A stretch of DNA of 64,000 nucleotides from Camillea tinctor (GCA_022578605.1 MU394116.1:1-64000); one strand, 5' to 3'; positions 23,037 to 35,100 are shown, counted from the stretch's first letter. Notes: generated by a model not told the origin, from the sequence alone. Program-made: numbers and translations.

Positions 23037-24377
23037 CTAATTGTTTGAAAGGAGAAAAACTTCTCCAGATGTATCACTGGTCATATAGAGTCGGCCTTCA
23101 GCATCAAAGACGAGTCCAACAGGTCTGGCACAAGATGACGACGAGCAAGCCCCTTCATCCGGAGGATAGAATATGTCGATGTAACCAGATGGGTCCGATG
23201 CATTTGCTACAGGAGTATATGATGAGTTTGGTTCCTTGGTGAAGGGAATCGCCACGAGTTTGTAACCAGTTGGTGGCTGGCGGTCCCAGCTGCCATGAAG
23301 GGTGACAAAAAGATTAGAAAACGTTGCATCAAATTTGCTTCCAAGAGGTGCGGAATGTGCTTGTAAGCTAAGGCGTGGAGGAACCGATGTACGGACACAC
23401 ACATCGTCATTGTAGGTGTCGTTGGGAGCAGGCGTAAACTGTTCCCCTATCTGAAATGTGCGATCACGAATAACATCAGGGTCCCAGATGGTATAGCACC
23501 AGGGATAGCCATACCACTGATCGTTCGGGCTAGTAACGTCTCCTAGGTAGTTAAGTTCTTCCGCTGGATTGTTTTCATGTATATCTGTTACCGTATCCTT
23601 GATCGAACGATTTAAATTGTCGGCGCTGTTTTCTACACTCCATAACCTAGGTACGTTGGGATCAGTTTACTCACCACTATTCGCAAAGTCGGGGGAGTAT
23701 TACATGGAGTTACCATCAAAGGCGAGGGCAACGTCATTGCGAAGACCAAATCCGGCATTCCAACCCCCTGTAGCATAGTCATAGCCTCCATTTGGCACGG
23801 ACGAGATGTTGAAAACCTTTACAATGGCTCGAGCTACGTCGGGATCGACGGATGGATAGTCGAGGTTACTATTCGACCCGTGGGATACCACTAATAAACC
23901 CGGCTCATGAGGTGGGACGATCAGTGTTCTCGTAACATGTCCACTAGTTGCCATCCCGGTGACCAAAGTGACGGGTGTTTCATTGGCACTTCCCGTATCC
24001 GGGTCATAACCCCAGCTAAATACGGACGACGATGTGCTGGCGTAGAGGGTGCGGCCGTCGGGACTAAGAGCTATACCGTGGTTGAGTTCAGACTTGGAAA
24101 TAAGTATCTGCGAGGCAGTGATACACCCGTCAACGTTGACGGTATGCTGGCTGACTCCCACCCCCTTTTGAACAAGTAAGAGGCGGCTGCTGGTATCAAT
24201 TACGAGGTCACGAGGGGCAGTGAGGCCATCAGCAACTTTTACTGCCGACCAGCCTGAGCGAAGACTGTAGGGATAGAGCGGTGGTGGGATATCTGGGCAA
24301 GACGAGGACACATTTTGGGTGGTAGCTGGGGAAAATACCACCGCCAATGCGAATAAAGGCAGTACTTTCGGCACCAT
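23037..24377 (-). CDS. secreted glucose/sorbosone dehydrogenase-type PQQ enzyme (AA12-like) (2 exons)
   Basis: Exons 24377-23704 and 23646-23037 give 427 aa. The 57-bp intron has a GTAATA donor, CTGAT branch and CCTAG acceptor; skipping it would place a TAA just after NSM. Residues 1-20 form a signal peptide. The body is a six-bladed beta-propeller of the glucose/sorbosone dehydrogenase family: APRDLVIDTSSRLLLVQ, LNHGIALSPDGRTLYAS, GLRNDVALAFDG, LWSVENSADNLNR, HGSWDRQPPTGYKLV and ARPVGLVFDAEGRLYMTSD. Members oxidise sugars with PQQ as cofactor; the fungal branch is CAZy AA12, a pyranose dehydrogenase acting with lytic polysaccharide monooxygenases. Length is normal for the family. Several N-glycosylation sites (NVSS, NETP, NISS, NSSY) suit an extracellular protein. 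Confidence 0.85.
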
Positions 24378-24957
24378 GGTGAATACAGAATATGGTGTTG
24401 GGCACTGGTTATAGGTATAGAGGGGAGGGATAGGGATGAAGGAATCGGGTGAAAGAGCTAGTTAAAGGGGATAGTTCACTTGCAAGACATACCTACCTAC
24501 TATGTAGTGTTAGGTATTACAGGAAGGTATCACGAAGCTAAGATAAAATGATTCTATCTACTACTACTATGAGGTCATGTCGAGGACCGACAAAGCACAA
24601 GGGACAAAGTTGTCACCCCTTACCCCTTACCCCTTACCCCTTACCCCTTACCCCTATTCGTGGTTCTCACAACACCATCCCTATTCTCAACATTCGACAC
24701 GAACCACATTGGCGAACCTACATAGTATACAGGATACTTCTTAAGATTGCAAATGTCTTAATGATGTCTATAATACTAATTAGATAGGGATTTGGTTAGA
24801 GGTGGTTGTTTACAGGAACCTTAGGAGCGAAAGATCGATGGTAGTAGTCTTCCTGGGTACTCTTGTAATTTTACTCATATACCAGAATGAGAGTGGCCGC
24901 CACAAGGTATTGGAACATTGGATGTGGCTCAACCTAACCTACATAGTAGGTCAGAGG
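24378..24957. other. upstream region of sugar dehydrogenase with TTACCCC minisatellite
   Basis: Between the dehydrogenase start and the MITE lies a short tandem array of the 7-mer TTACCCC (about six copies, 24615-24655). It also holds TACCTACC motifs at about 24490. No gene is visible. Confidence 0.6.
24615..24655. repeat. (TTACCCC)n minisatellite
   Basis: About six head-to-tail copies of TTACCCC. The unit is related to but differs from the common fungal telomere repeat CCCTAA, and the array is short and interstitial. Confidence 0.85.
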
Positions 24958-24959
24958 TA

Positions 24960-25532
24960 CAGTGGTTACCCCTGTTACAGCATACACCATATACAGCATA
25001 TATATGGGATACAGCATACTTTTGCCATCCGCATATATTTTATATGGATAAAAGCCTAGATACAGCATATTTGCATACAGCATACAATTTTCCGGAAATA
25101 TGCTGTAACAGGGGTCTTTTTTGTTAGGAAAAATGGTGAAATTCACCCTTGTTTCTTAACCTAAGGGGTCCCCCCCCCCCCCTCCCTCCCTTTTTTTTTT
25201 TTTTTTTTTTTTATAGCTACCTAAGTACCTAGGTATTTACCTAATCTACCACCTAGATTACTACTTAATCCATTGCTTAATTCATCGTGTATTTCATTGT
25301 TTATTTCATTGTTTATTTCATCGTTTATTTTATCGTTTATTTCATTTAGTTGTCTATCAAATGAATTGAATTATATCTCATAACAATAGTTTTTGGTGTA
25401 ATTTGTATGGGAATCACTTAACCAAAAATATGTGGGTCCCATCACGTGAGACACCAGATACAGCATATAACAACGATATACAGCATACATTAGGCTTGCC
25501 CGAATTATATGCTGTAACAGGGGTAACCACTG
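24960..25532. mobile_element. 573-bp MITE with 25-bp perfect TIRs and TA target duplication
   Basis: The left end at 24960-24984 begins CAGTGGTTACCCCTGTTACA and the right end at 25508-25532 is its exact 25-base inverted complement. The element is flanked on both sides by TA (24958-24959 and 25533-25534). TA duplication and CAGT termini indicate a Tc1/mariner-superfamily (pogo/Fot1-like) non-autonomous element. Inside are repeated copies of the terminal word TACAGCATA: about five within the left 125 bases, two in 25453-25485, and an inverted copy of 17 terminal-motif bases (TATGCTGTAACAGGGGT) at 25099-25115. The middle holds C13 and long T runs (25170-25212) and degenerate ATTTCATTGTTT units (25275-25350). 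There is no transposase frame. Confidence 0.88.
25275..25350. repeat. degenerate 12-bp tandem repeat inside the MITE
   Basis: Five to six imperfect copies of TTTATTTCATTG/TCG in direct orientation. Confidence 0.7.
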
Positions 25533-25534
25533 TA

Positions 25535-26021
25535 TGGATGTATCTAGGTACCTGAACCTTTGGAACCCACCCCCACCGTTGGGTGGAGTTAGATCCCTGA
25601 TCTCCAATTTACATTATGGTGGTAATCTATGCATCAGATAAGGTTTGTTGATATGTAAGTACCATAATCGATAAGAGATTCATTCAAGATAATTAAGTAG
25701 TATGTAGGTAATAGGCTGGATAGTTAACCTACCTACCTAGTACCTATTTACATAACTTAACCTACTAACCTCCATATATAAATCGTGAATACCCACGCCA
25801 ACTCTTTACCCCCCATCCCGGTTTAGAAAAGAAAAGAAAAAGATTGGAATAAAGCTAGAAAAAGAATACCAACAATATAATAATGACATCGAGCTACATT
25901 TGCTACCTTCAGAGGAACACAGCCATACCACATACCGTGCCAATGGGTGGGTACACCACCACCACCATCACCACCACCGCCGCCGCCGCCACTACAACCA
26001 CTACTACCACTACCAGTCGCC
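25535..26021. other. promoter region of the Rad26/ATRIP-like gene
   Basis: Contains ACCTACCTACCTAG motifs at 25728-25745 and a CACCAC/CGCCGC-rich tract (25960-25990) just before the start codon. A poly-His/poly-Pro frame here is low-complexity only. Confidence 0.5.
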
Positions 26022-28461
26022 ATGGATGATTTTTCCGACGATGACTTTGATACCCTTAATGCCAATGCTCTACAGGAGCTCGAGAACAGCGCTATACAAT
26101 TCACACAAGCCCAGAAGAAATACGAACCCTCCCAAGACGATCAGCAATACGCCTTCGAAGACGATGATCTAGATGACACCGTCGTTCAGGATGAGCTGCG
26201 TGCCAAATCCACTCTACCCCCGGCGCCGCCCAGACCGTTGAATTCGAGGACGGTTCCCCAACAACAGACCACCACGTGGAGGCCTGCTCCTATTCCCGCG
26301 AGCCACTTCCGCCCCCAGCCCATTGTCCCCATTGCTCGACAATCCGCCCTGCTGCCTTCTGTGTCCCAAGCTTCTCAGCAGGCCTCTGCTCACCCCGTTC
26401 GACCTGCTGCTCCGTACAGCCAGATCCGCCCACCACCTCCCGTCTCTCGTCCGCCGCCTTCGATCCCCTCGAGGTATCAACCGTCTCAAGCCCCGCGTCA
26501 GCCAGATACGACAACACAGGAGCTCGCTGCCTTGCAAGCTCAGATACGCGACCTGAAGGCCCGGTTAACCACGAAGGATGGCGAGATTAGCATTGTGCGG
26601 AAACGCCTCGAGAAGTCACGCGACGAGCATGAACGGGAGCTCCAGGCGCTCAAGAAGTTGACCTCAGAACAAGTATCCAAACACGAGAGGTCCGTCGAAG
26701 CCGCCAAGGCCGCCCAGCAATCTGCCGCTGCCGAGTTGGAATTCACGAGGCGCGACCTACAGGACGAGTTAGATCGTGCGAAACGGAAAGATGGGGTTGG
26801 GACTCCAAAGAAGAACGCCGCGGCCAAGTCGTGGGGGGTCGCCGATGGCTTCGAGGATGTCGAAATGGCCGGCAGCCCAAGCAAAGGGCAGCGAGGGCGG
26901 AATGCAGGTCCGGTGGCTAGTTCCGTAGTCGAACCATCGTCGCGGCTGCTCAGGACCCCGACCAAAGGGAAAAGGAAGCGTCCAGCCATGGATAGTCCAA
27001 TTCAGCCCCTGGAGACTCATTCGGAGGATGTAGTTATGCTGGACAACACGGAGACAAGCGACGAAATGGTTGGACAACAGCTCTTCGCCGCGCCGAGGGC
27101 TGTCTCACTTGATGTAAGAGCTCCAAGTTTGGGATGTTTTCAGGCCACAGATCAAATGCTGACACAATCACGACCAGTATATGAAAGTCATCCTAAACCA
27201 TAGTGCTGCGCACGGGCGCCCGCTGGCATTCGAGTATCTAGCTGGGTTTGCCCTCTCGTCGCGACCAACGGAAAGTCTTGCCTCAATACTGTTCCAGAAG
27301 CTGGCGGTGGCGGGTAGTGCAGATGACCCGATGCGGCTACCTATCGAATTCTGCGAGCAGGTCATCCAGCTGTGGGACGATTGTCGCAAGGAAGGATGCG
27401 TAGGTCATAGTTCCCTCTCTCGTATCAAATTACTACTTTTCATCACCGGAATTTTTCCGTAGAGACTGACGTGAATATAGCTGGCGCCCATCACCGAGCT
27501 AGTCTCCCTGGTATTGTTAACGCTTCAGCTTTATACTGTACACATCGCGCCTTATATTGCGCCGTCCCTGCTACCCGTCGCGATGGATTCATGCTACGAG
27601 GTGTCCATTCCCAGGTTCAACAATTCCAACCCGGGTGATCCCACCGACGACGCCTTCAAGAATTTCCGAGACAACATAGCAACCAGTCAGATCCTGTCGC
27701 TCTTATATCTGGCAGCGCTCGGGTGCGAAATGTCGGAACCCGTCGGCGGCTCCTTGAGCCTACCAGCGGTGGATTTTTGGAGCCAGGTACATCCCCAGTT
27801 CGTGCTCATGCTCCTCAGCCAGAAACAGCCGGTAGAGGATTTTATTGCGACACTCCGACTACTGTGCACATCGGTATTTCCCGATAGCATCGGGCCCATC
27901 AACCCGGACAAAACACCCGAGGTGGTGGCACAAACCATCATCGACCGCATCTCGTTCAACCTGGTGGAGGTTTTGCGCTGGGACTTGTGGGATACGGATG
28001 CGCACAAACTACGGAAGGTCAGAGAGGCCATGGTGCAAACATTGGCGGCATTCGCCCGATCTCGGTTTGGGCTGGCACAGCTAGCTAAGAATGACGCGCT
28101 GATCTCACGGTTGGTCTCTCTACTCCATTCGTCGATAGACGAGCTTTACGAGGGCGACATGCACTACACGGCGCCCGGAAAGGCCGGCGACGCGGCCGAG
28201 GGTCTGCAGAGGCTGGTTGCCAGCACGATGCTCCTAATACACCTCATAGTGACGAAACCGCTAGAAGGCAACATGGGAGAGGTAGGGGGGAAGCTGGCCA
28301 AGGCGACGGGGGCGTCTCAGAAGTACCTCCTGGCGCTGGCAAGGCTGAACTTTTCCGAGGATCTCGTGTCGGAAGAAACGGCAGAGTTAGCCCACGAGTT
28401 GCTAGAGCTAGCTGTCACGTCAGAGGAAGGCGAAGAGTTGGGCGCATTTTTTGGCGGGTGA
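26022..28461 (+). CDS. Rad26/ATRIP-type DNA damage checkpoint protein (3 exons)
   Basis: Exons 26022-27113, 27178-27399 and 27481-28461 give 764 aa. The ATG at 26022 follows CGCC and starts MDDFSDDDFDTL, the acidic N-terminus typical of this family; an in-frame upstream ATG at 25947 would only add a poly-Pro leader. Residues ~161-259 form a long heptad-rich coiled coil (LQAQIRDLKARLTTKDGEIS... to LQDELDRAKRK), used in ATRIP for dimerisation and ATR binding. A basic TPTKGKRKRP segment may be a nuclear signal. The C-terminal ~400 residues are helical, HEAT-like. Fungal homologues are UvsD, Rad26 and Lcd1/Ddc2, the obligate partner of the ATR/Mec1 kinase at RPA-coated single-stranded DNA. Both introns have CTGAC branch sites. 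Confidence 0.82.
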
Positions 28462-29539
28462 GAGAGAGGGAGATAGTAGGTTGGTTTGGTTAATGTAAGT
28501 TAGGTAGATAAACCTGATATGTACAGTAATACATACAATACAGTACACGTCAGCTGAAAAGGGAAAATGGGGAGGGAGGATGGGTTTAGGTACCTAGTAT
28601 AAAGGTGTTATAAGGAGAGGTATACTATTTGGTAAATAAACCAGACTAAATCAAGTACTTAGTAGGTATAGACATGTTATGAATGAATCTCTAAATCGAA
28701 TAACCTCTCAACGTTTACATTGACGTCATATGCTACATAAAGTGCCTCACTATTATCCTTTGGAAGGTAGGTACCTATAGGTAGGTTGCCAGGTATAATG
28801 TACAACTATTGCAGTAACCTAGGTTAGGCCTTTACGGTCGGGGCGGGCTACGGACGCTAGGACGGTCCTTCGGGTACAGCCAAAGCCCGTTGGGGAGATA
28901 AAAAATCAAAAAAAAAAAAATCAATCTTTGCTAAGCCACACCTGATTTTGTGCCTCAATAAGTACCTTAGACATGCACAAGATAAGATTCCAATGTGGAT
29001 GGGGATTCGAATTTCAGGTACCTTTTACTTCCAATTGATTACGTCTGTACTGGGTCCTTTGATCTTATTTCTTATTTCTTCTTTCTACCTATATCCTTGT
29101 GAAAATTAAACAAGGTACTCTAAGTAGTAGTAGGTTACATACCTAACTTTACTCCGGACTTAGGTGGCCTAGCAGCTTAGGTACCTTACGTACCTCTTTA
29201 ACTCAGCTCTTTAACTTAGCGCCTCTGTCTTTTTTTTGCTCTTTGGCTCTTTTTCTCTTTCTCTCATCTTCAACTTCAACTTTATACTCATATTCGTTCT
29301 CATACACGCGCGCGCGCGCATTGGTGTTCACAGGGGCAGAAAAGGGAAAGAAAAAGAGAACAAGAAGAAAAAATATATTATCTCCGTCCTCTTCCACAAC
29401 TACTCCCATAACCACTCCTACTACTACTATTCCCATCACTATCACTATCACTATCACTATCACTGTCACTATCACTACTTTCTACCGACTCACCATCTAG
29501 GAGCTAGGAGACATTCTCTCTCAAATACCCTGAATAACC
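28462..29539. other. spacer and promoter of CDP-diacylglycerol synthase gene
   Basis: Contains GGTACCTA/AGGTAGGT motifs (28588, 28766-28790), a (CG)n run at 29309-29319 and a CACTAT hexamer repeat at 29434-29476 that falls in the likely 5' leader. No other gene. Confidence 0.5.
29434..29476. repeat. (CACTAT)n hexanucleotide repeat
   Basis: About seven tandem CACTAT units with one CACTGT variant, upstream of the CDP-diacylglycerol synthase start. Confidence 0.85.
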
Positions 29540-31055
29540 ATGACCAAACCCCGTCGCGGCGTCCGGTTTCCGAATCGAGCTACTAATGGCCACGTTATGA
29601 TGGACGGTCGAAGGTCGAGCATGAGCGAGCTCAGCGAGGATGGCTCGGGCTCACCCCTCAAGACCAAGACTCTGCCGCCTCTGGATGGTATTAGCGAGGT
29701 GAGTAAAGGAGAGGACAAGAAAAGAAATAATACTGACTTGCTTGTTCTTCTCTTCGTGTAGAAATCTGCCCAAGAGCCTCCCGTGTCCGACTATGAGAAG
29801 AAGAAGGCCAACTTCATCACCCGCACGTTCTGGACCTTTGTCATGATCGGCCTCTTCTTCGGAGCCCTCTTCAGCGGCCACATCTACATCATCGCATGCA
29901 TAACTGCCGTACAGATTATCTCCTTCAAGGAGGTCATCGCCATCGCCAGCGTCCCGAGCCGCGCCCGGCAGCTCCGCCCAACCAAGAGCCTCAACTGGTA
30001 CTGGCTCGCCACCACCATGTACTTCCTCTACGGCGAGACTGTCATCTACTACTTCAAGCACATCGTGCTCGTCGACCGTGTCCTGCTCCCTCTGGCTACC
30101 CACCATCGCTTCATCAGCTTCGTCCTCTACGTTATTGGCTTCGTCTTCTTTGTCGCCAACCTCAAGGCCGGCCACCTCAAGTTTCAGTTCACCAACTTCG
30201 CCTGGACTCATATGGCCCTGTATCTGATTGTCGTCCAGGCCCATTTTGTCATGAACAATGTCTTCGAGGGCATGATCTGGTTCTTCCTTCCCGCCTCCCT
30301 CGTTATTTGCAACGACATATTCGCTTATATATGTGGTATCACCTTTGGGCGCACCCAGTTGATCAAGCTTTCGCCCAAGAAGACGGTTGAGGGCTTTGTC
30401 GGGGCCTGGATCATGACTATCGTCTGGGCTGTCCTGCTCACCAACGTCCTTATGCGCTCCAAATATTTCATCTGTCCCGTCAACGACCTCGGTGCCAACA
30501 TCCTCACCGGCCTCGAGTGCGACCCGAATCCTGTCTTCCTCCCGCACACTTACAACCTTCCCCAGCTCTTCTTCCTCCCCGAGGGCACGGGTTTTTCCTT
30601 CACCACCGAGCCCATGCAGTTTCACGCCATTGTCCTGGCCACCTTCGCCTCCTTGATCGCTCCCTTCGGTGGTTTCTTTGCTTCTGGCCTCAAGCGCACT
30701 TTCAAGATCAAGGACTTTGGCGACTCGATCCCTGGCCACGGAGGTATGACCGACCGGATGGATTGCCAGTTTATCATGGGCTTCTTCGCTTTCATATACT
30801 TCCAGACCTTTATTGCTCAGCATAACGTCAACTTTGGGAATGTCATGGAACTTGCCATCACGGGACTCACCCTTGATGAGCAAGTAGAGTTGGTGAAGGG
30901 GATGAGCAGGTATTTGGAGAACCAGGGCGTCTGGGGTCCCGAGGTAAGTCTAGCTCATGAATCCTTGCCTCTTCGCATTGCGTAGTGGTCAAATGCTGAT
31001 TGAATCCTCCTAGCTGCTCGAATGTTTCGATAAGGCGTTACAGGCACGCCGGTAG
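29540..31055 (+). CDS. CDS1: phosphatidate cytidylyltransferase (CDP-diacylglycerol synthase) (3 exons)
   Basis: Exons 29540-29698, 29762-30943 and 31014-31055 give 460 aa; the last exon codes only LLECFDKALQARR. The enzyme makes CDP-diacylglycerol from phosphatidic acid and CTP, the precursor of phosphatidylinositol, phosphatidylglycerol and cardiolipin, in the ER membrane. The first ~65 residues are cytosolic, followed by about eight membrane helices. The family signature SGLKRTFKIKDFGDSIPGHG plus GMTDR lies at residues ~361-385, with the catalytic Asp and Lys/Arg residues in place. Other blocks typical of eukaryotic Cds1: CGITFGRTQLIKLSPKKTVE. A large open frame on the opposite strand (29651-30883) is a shadow of this gene. 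Confidence 0.93.
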
Positions 31056-33864
31056 GGGTTGACGAATTGGTTTTAGATTTGGTAATAACAATGGTATTAA
31101 AATGTGTTATGTATAAAACCACGCCTCAGATCGGCTTGGTAGTAATGAATAACGATGAGGTTTTCGTGGCTAGATCTGCGCTATAAAGCTCCCTGTACTA
31201 CCGAATTGCGAAAAGAAAAGGGGAAAAGGAAAAAGAAAAGGGAAACCAAAATAGGAAAGGTCGGTGGGAAGGGATTAGGAAACGATTCTACGATTCTATC
31301 ACGGTGGGATCAGCGAGCTTCTATCCAACCCGGCCCAGGTTCACAATACGTGTATCATACCCCTTTTTATGTTCTAGTACATCTTCGTTAACTCGCATCC
31401 CATGAGGAAGCCCATTGGCGCGAGAATTTTCCGGTAGATACTCACCAGGCGTCCAAACGCCACCATATACCCCTTTATATATCCGTTTAATTACGTTATA
31501 CATATCAAGACTAACATACCAAATCACTTGGGACTCTCCGTAGCTCCGATAAGTACCCGAGAGAAAAAGCATGATACCAAACATACCTATATCGTTGAAC
31601 GTATACGTCAACTTGGGATACTAGACGTTTCTATGAAGTCCTTCTTTCGTCGGTGCCTTTTTTTTTAATCGATCCTCTCCTATTGGACCATACCTAGCTC
31701 TTTTCATACTCAAAATTCTGAAATTCCTATTGGGAAAATGCCAGGGTGGGAGCGAGGGCAATGCCCATTTTTGGTAATCATAGGGAGAGACTGGGGGAGG
31801 GTAGGTAACAATTCAGTACCAACGTCAACCCTAGGACCGACTCCATGCCATCGGGTCTTCGCCTACATGCGGGTAGCTACCGCATCGAAATTCTCCTGTT
31901 GTCAAAATCCGTTCGATGACTTGAGTTACGTACATGCGACATCCCAACTGCATTAAACTAACTAGAACTAACTCAGCTAAGTGGATGTGATGACCGTTGG
32001 TGCCTCTAGTAAGGTATTCTTGAGCGAGCCTAGTATACATTCGTGCTGCTTAAGCAGCAGGTCTGCCTGGGTCTTTTGTATATAATTCCAAAAGCATCTG
32101 TTGGTAAGCATAGTTTGTCCTGATGCACAACGTCCTATTGGGATATATAACGAAAAGGTTGTTGGTGGCAGCAATAGTGGTGTGTGAAGGACTAGAACTT
32201 GTGACATGCAATTGTCGTGATCTGTATACATACAAATAGGAATTCTTTGCCTACCGGTGAATCGTGACCCCTGTGTTTCCTTTCCTTTCTAGGACTCGGC
32301 CATCGCGGTCTTATCAGTTGTCGGATTCAAAACTGCGAACTCTGCCACAAAGATGCTTCGATAGTTATCGGTAATTATATATGCACCTACTTATACGTAC
32401 CGTACCCAATGTCACCATCCCTTCGCCCTGCACGATAGACCCTGACACCAACAACATTATAGGGGAGTTTGTTCAACGACGAATAATTTCTTAGAAGGGA
32501 GTACAATTCCTGTCAAATGCTGACTTTTTGTCTCTCCTAATCCTCCCGTGCGGAGGGAAGGGGAGGGAAGGGAAAAGAAAGGAAAGGGGGGGATCTTGGG
32601 TTACATTAAGTATTATCTATTTGCCGAGCTAACCCAAGTAATTTTCAGGCCTACACCAACACTCGCTCGCAATCCTTTACTCTCCGGCTTGAATTTCTGA
32701 GCCGTTCAACGGGGTAGGTAAGATAGACAACGAAGATTATTGTAGCAGATGTAGCTAGATAAAGTCGGAGGGAAGGGAGGGAAGGGGGTTCATCATCCGA
32801 GATGTATCAGCTAGCGAATTCTCCTAAGTACCTAGGTAGAGGGTCTCACATATGATCCTGCCACGGGTGAACAAGTACAATGGATTCTTGTGATAGATAC
32901 ACGATATAAGTGCGACTCATGGTTTATCCGATGATTATGTAGATATCGACCAGGATGGCGGGGAAGAGTAACACAACGCGAGGGCTTACCCAGATGGACG
33001 GATGATACAATAAGTTCTTGGGTCCGATGAATGGATGTCTGACTCCCTGATGTCAACACCCCCCCTGCTGATACCCCCTCCCCTCATAGACGAACTGTGA
33101 GGCTAGGATCATCCGCGGACTGTTTGATTGGGTACCGATAGGATGGTACAGCCAAGTCATCGATAACACGGGCAAATGTAGACCTATTTACCACAGGTAA
33201 TAGAACGGATGGGTTAGAAAAGGTTGCTTAGATGGTGCTTCGTACTTCGATGAAGCTACCGCGCCTCCCCATCCCAAACCCTTGGGCAGCTATTATCTAT
33301 CCATAGTCTTACCCTCCCACCTCCCTCCCATGTTTCAATAACCTATGTGAATGTGTCGAATTAAGTAAGAATGGAAAATTAAATAAAAATATAAAATATA
33401 AAAAAAGCAAAGAAAAGAAACCTTAGGTATCTCGTATAGGTGATATATGTGCGTGCGTGTGTGCGCGCACGCTCAGCTGCCCTTACTTGCTCATCCCATC
33501 ATCTTGTCAACCTATCCGTGACACGAGGCTTGATCATCTTGCCTACCTCGGTATGCAGCCTGGAGATGGTGCCTGTTTTGTTTGTACACATATTGCGGGA
33601 GGGTGGGGGGAGTGACCAGGGATCCTCGTGTTTGTTGTCTATTGCTCCTACATAGCACCTGTGCTCTATCTACACAGGCGTGAGATGTCATGTCACCAAC
33701 ATGTTGGCTAACTAAGGTACGATGTATATAACTAGCTGGGGAGAGGACAGCGGGGGAGAGAACCCCTTAAAGCAGAAACTTTCTCGCCTTTATGTCAATG
33801 TGGACCAGTTAGTTAAAGTTTCTACTCATCCTTGAATCATAATCATTTTCTGTCTCCGTAAAAT
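31056..33864. other. 2.8-kb gene-free region
   Basis: No protein family or splice-consistent frame is seen on either strand. The stretch holds G/A-rich tracts (31205-31265, 32550-32592, 32768-32790), a few ACCTAGGT motifs (32826) and a GTGCGTGCGT...GCGCGCACGC patch at 33449-33472. It may contain non-coding transcripts or UTRs. Confidence 0.45.
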
Positions 33865-35100
33865 ATGGCTATCGGCATCACACATAAATTCAAGTCTCTG
33901 CTTCGTCTTAGACTGCGGAAAGGGAAAAGGTCGAAGCAGCTTACAGCAACATGTCAGGATCTAAGCCACGATGACTGCTGTCGGGACGAGGTTGTGCCAG
34001 AGGAACCTGTGGTCTTTATTAGCGAGCAGCCAAATAGCCTGTTCTTCCAAAAGCTGCCCATAGAGGTTCGGAAGACGATATACTCCTATATCTGGCTGGG
34101 CGCATATGATAATATGTATCATGTCCCTAATGGCCGGCACATCATCTTCAAAGAAGGCCGCTGGTACAACATGCGATGTGTCATGTCGGAGGTAGACGAG
34201 GATCGCGACTTTATTCAGAAGACCATGGATTACATTTACGAATCCGGGCAGGGCGATCTACTCATGTGGCAACGGAGGTTGTCCTCCACTTGGGGTTCCC
34301 GGCACTGGAGATGCGAGGAGAGAATCGAGTACGGCAGCATGGGAGCCATCGATCGGACAGACTTTGGGTCTATGATGTTGGTGTGTAAGCGCATGTAAGT
34401 TCTATTGCCTACGCATCTCGTGCTCGCGGTGTTGGATGAAACGAAAAAAAGAAAGGGGGTGTAATAAGAAGGCTAATTCGTAGAGATATGAAGGTATCCC
34501 GAGGTTGTGGAGTCGGTATTTGAGTCTCACAAGTTTATTTTCAACGACCTGTTCACGGCGCACAGGTTCTTCGTCCACCAACCTTCTCCGTATGTTTCTC
34601 ATCTGCGCGATTTGGATATTACGCTACACACGTCGTTCCGTGAATGTTCTCCCCTAGCCATCAACCTGCCGAAGAACCGAGTAAGGGAAGTCATAAATGC
34701 TGTCAAATCTCTGCCTAGCCTACATAGCCTGCGGATCTCGGTAGACATATGTGACCGTGGCCCGTGGCGTAAGCTGCCGGAACGAGATCTGGCGATACAC
34801 TTCAAAGCATGTCAGGCGCTCAAGAAGTTTGTCGTCGAGTTTCCTCCGCTGCTTGCCGGCAAGACGTACTTATTCGATGGGCAAGACCTCGATACCGATG
34901 CTGCTAACCCAGAATCTACATCTATGCCTTTTACCGTTATACGGCGACCTCCTCTCCGATACTGGCAGTTCCATCCCGGCGAGGTCGAGCACTTTAAATG
35001 GGAGATGTTCAAAAGGGGCAGCCAACCCCACTGCCGGATTACGCTGGCAAAGAGCGGGACGGCCATCTCGAACCCGTATCTCGTTAAATCCGATGGATAA
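33865..35100 (+). CDS. DUF7730-like fungal protein, copy 1 (2 exons)
   Basis: Exons 33865-34394 and 34494-35100 give 378 aa. The core begins FFQKLPIEVRKTIYSYIW, the short leucine-rich opening shared by fungal DUF7730/2EXR and F-box-like proteins, and continues with HIIFKEGRWYN, a Trp-rich WQRRLSSTWGSRHWRCEE segment, and MLVCKRMYPEVVESVFESHKFIFNDL across the splice junction. The intron sits at phase 2 within the CKRM codon run, ends in AAG and has CTAAT as a possible branch. Function is unknown; such proteins are numerous and lineage-expanded in filamentous fungi. No signal peptide or membrane segment. The neighbour at 36154 is a paralogue with the same intron position. Confidence 0.8.

Noticed and set aside
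23646..23703. Premature stop (TAA after NSM) making the sugar dehydrogenase a pseudogene
   Set aside because: The TAA is inside a 57-bp intron with GTAATA donor, CTGAT branch and CCTAG acceptor; splicing restores NSMLWSVENSADN.
24615..24655. Telomere at an internal position
   Set aside because: Short, not the usual TTAGGG type, and flanked by unique genes on both sides.
24976..25490. CRISPR-like array of TACAGCATA repeats
   Set aside because: Repeats are nine bases with irregular spacing, lie between TIRs and in a eukaryotic genome; they are subterminal repeats of a MITE.
29651..30883. 410-codon frame opposite the CDP-diacylglycerol synthase gene
   Set aside because: Antisense shadow of a conserved, codon-biased gene; no family resemblance.
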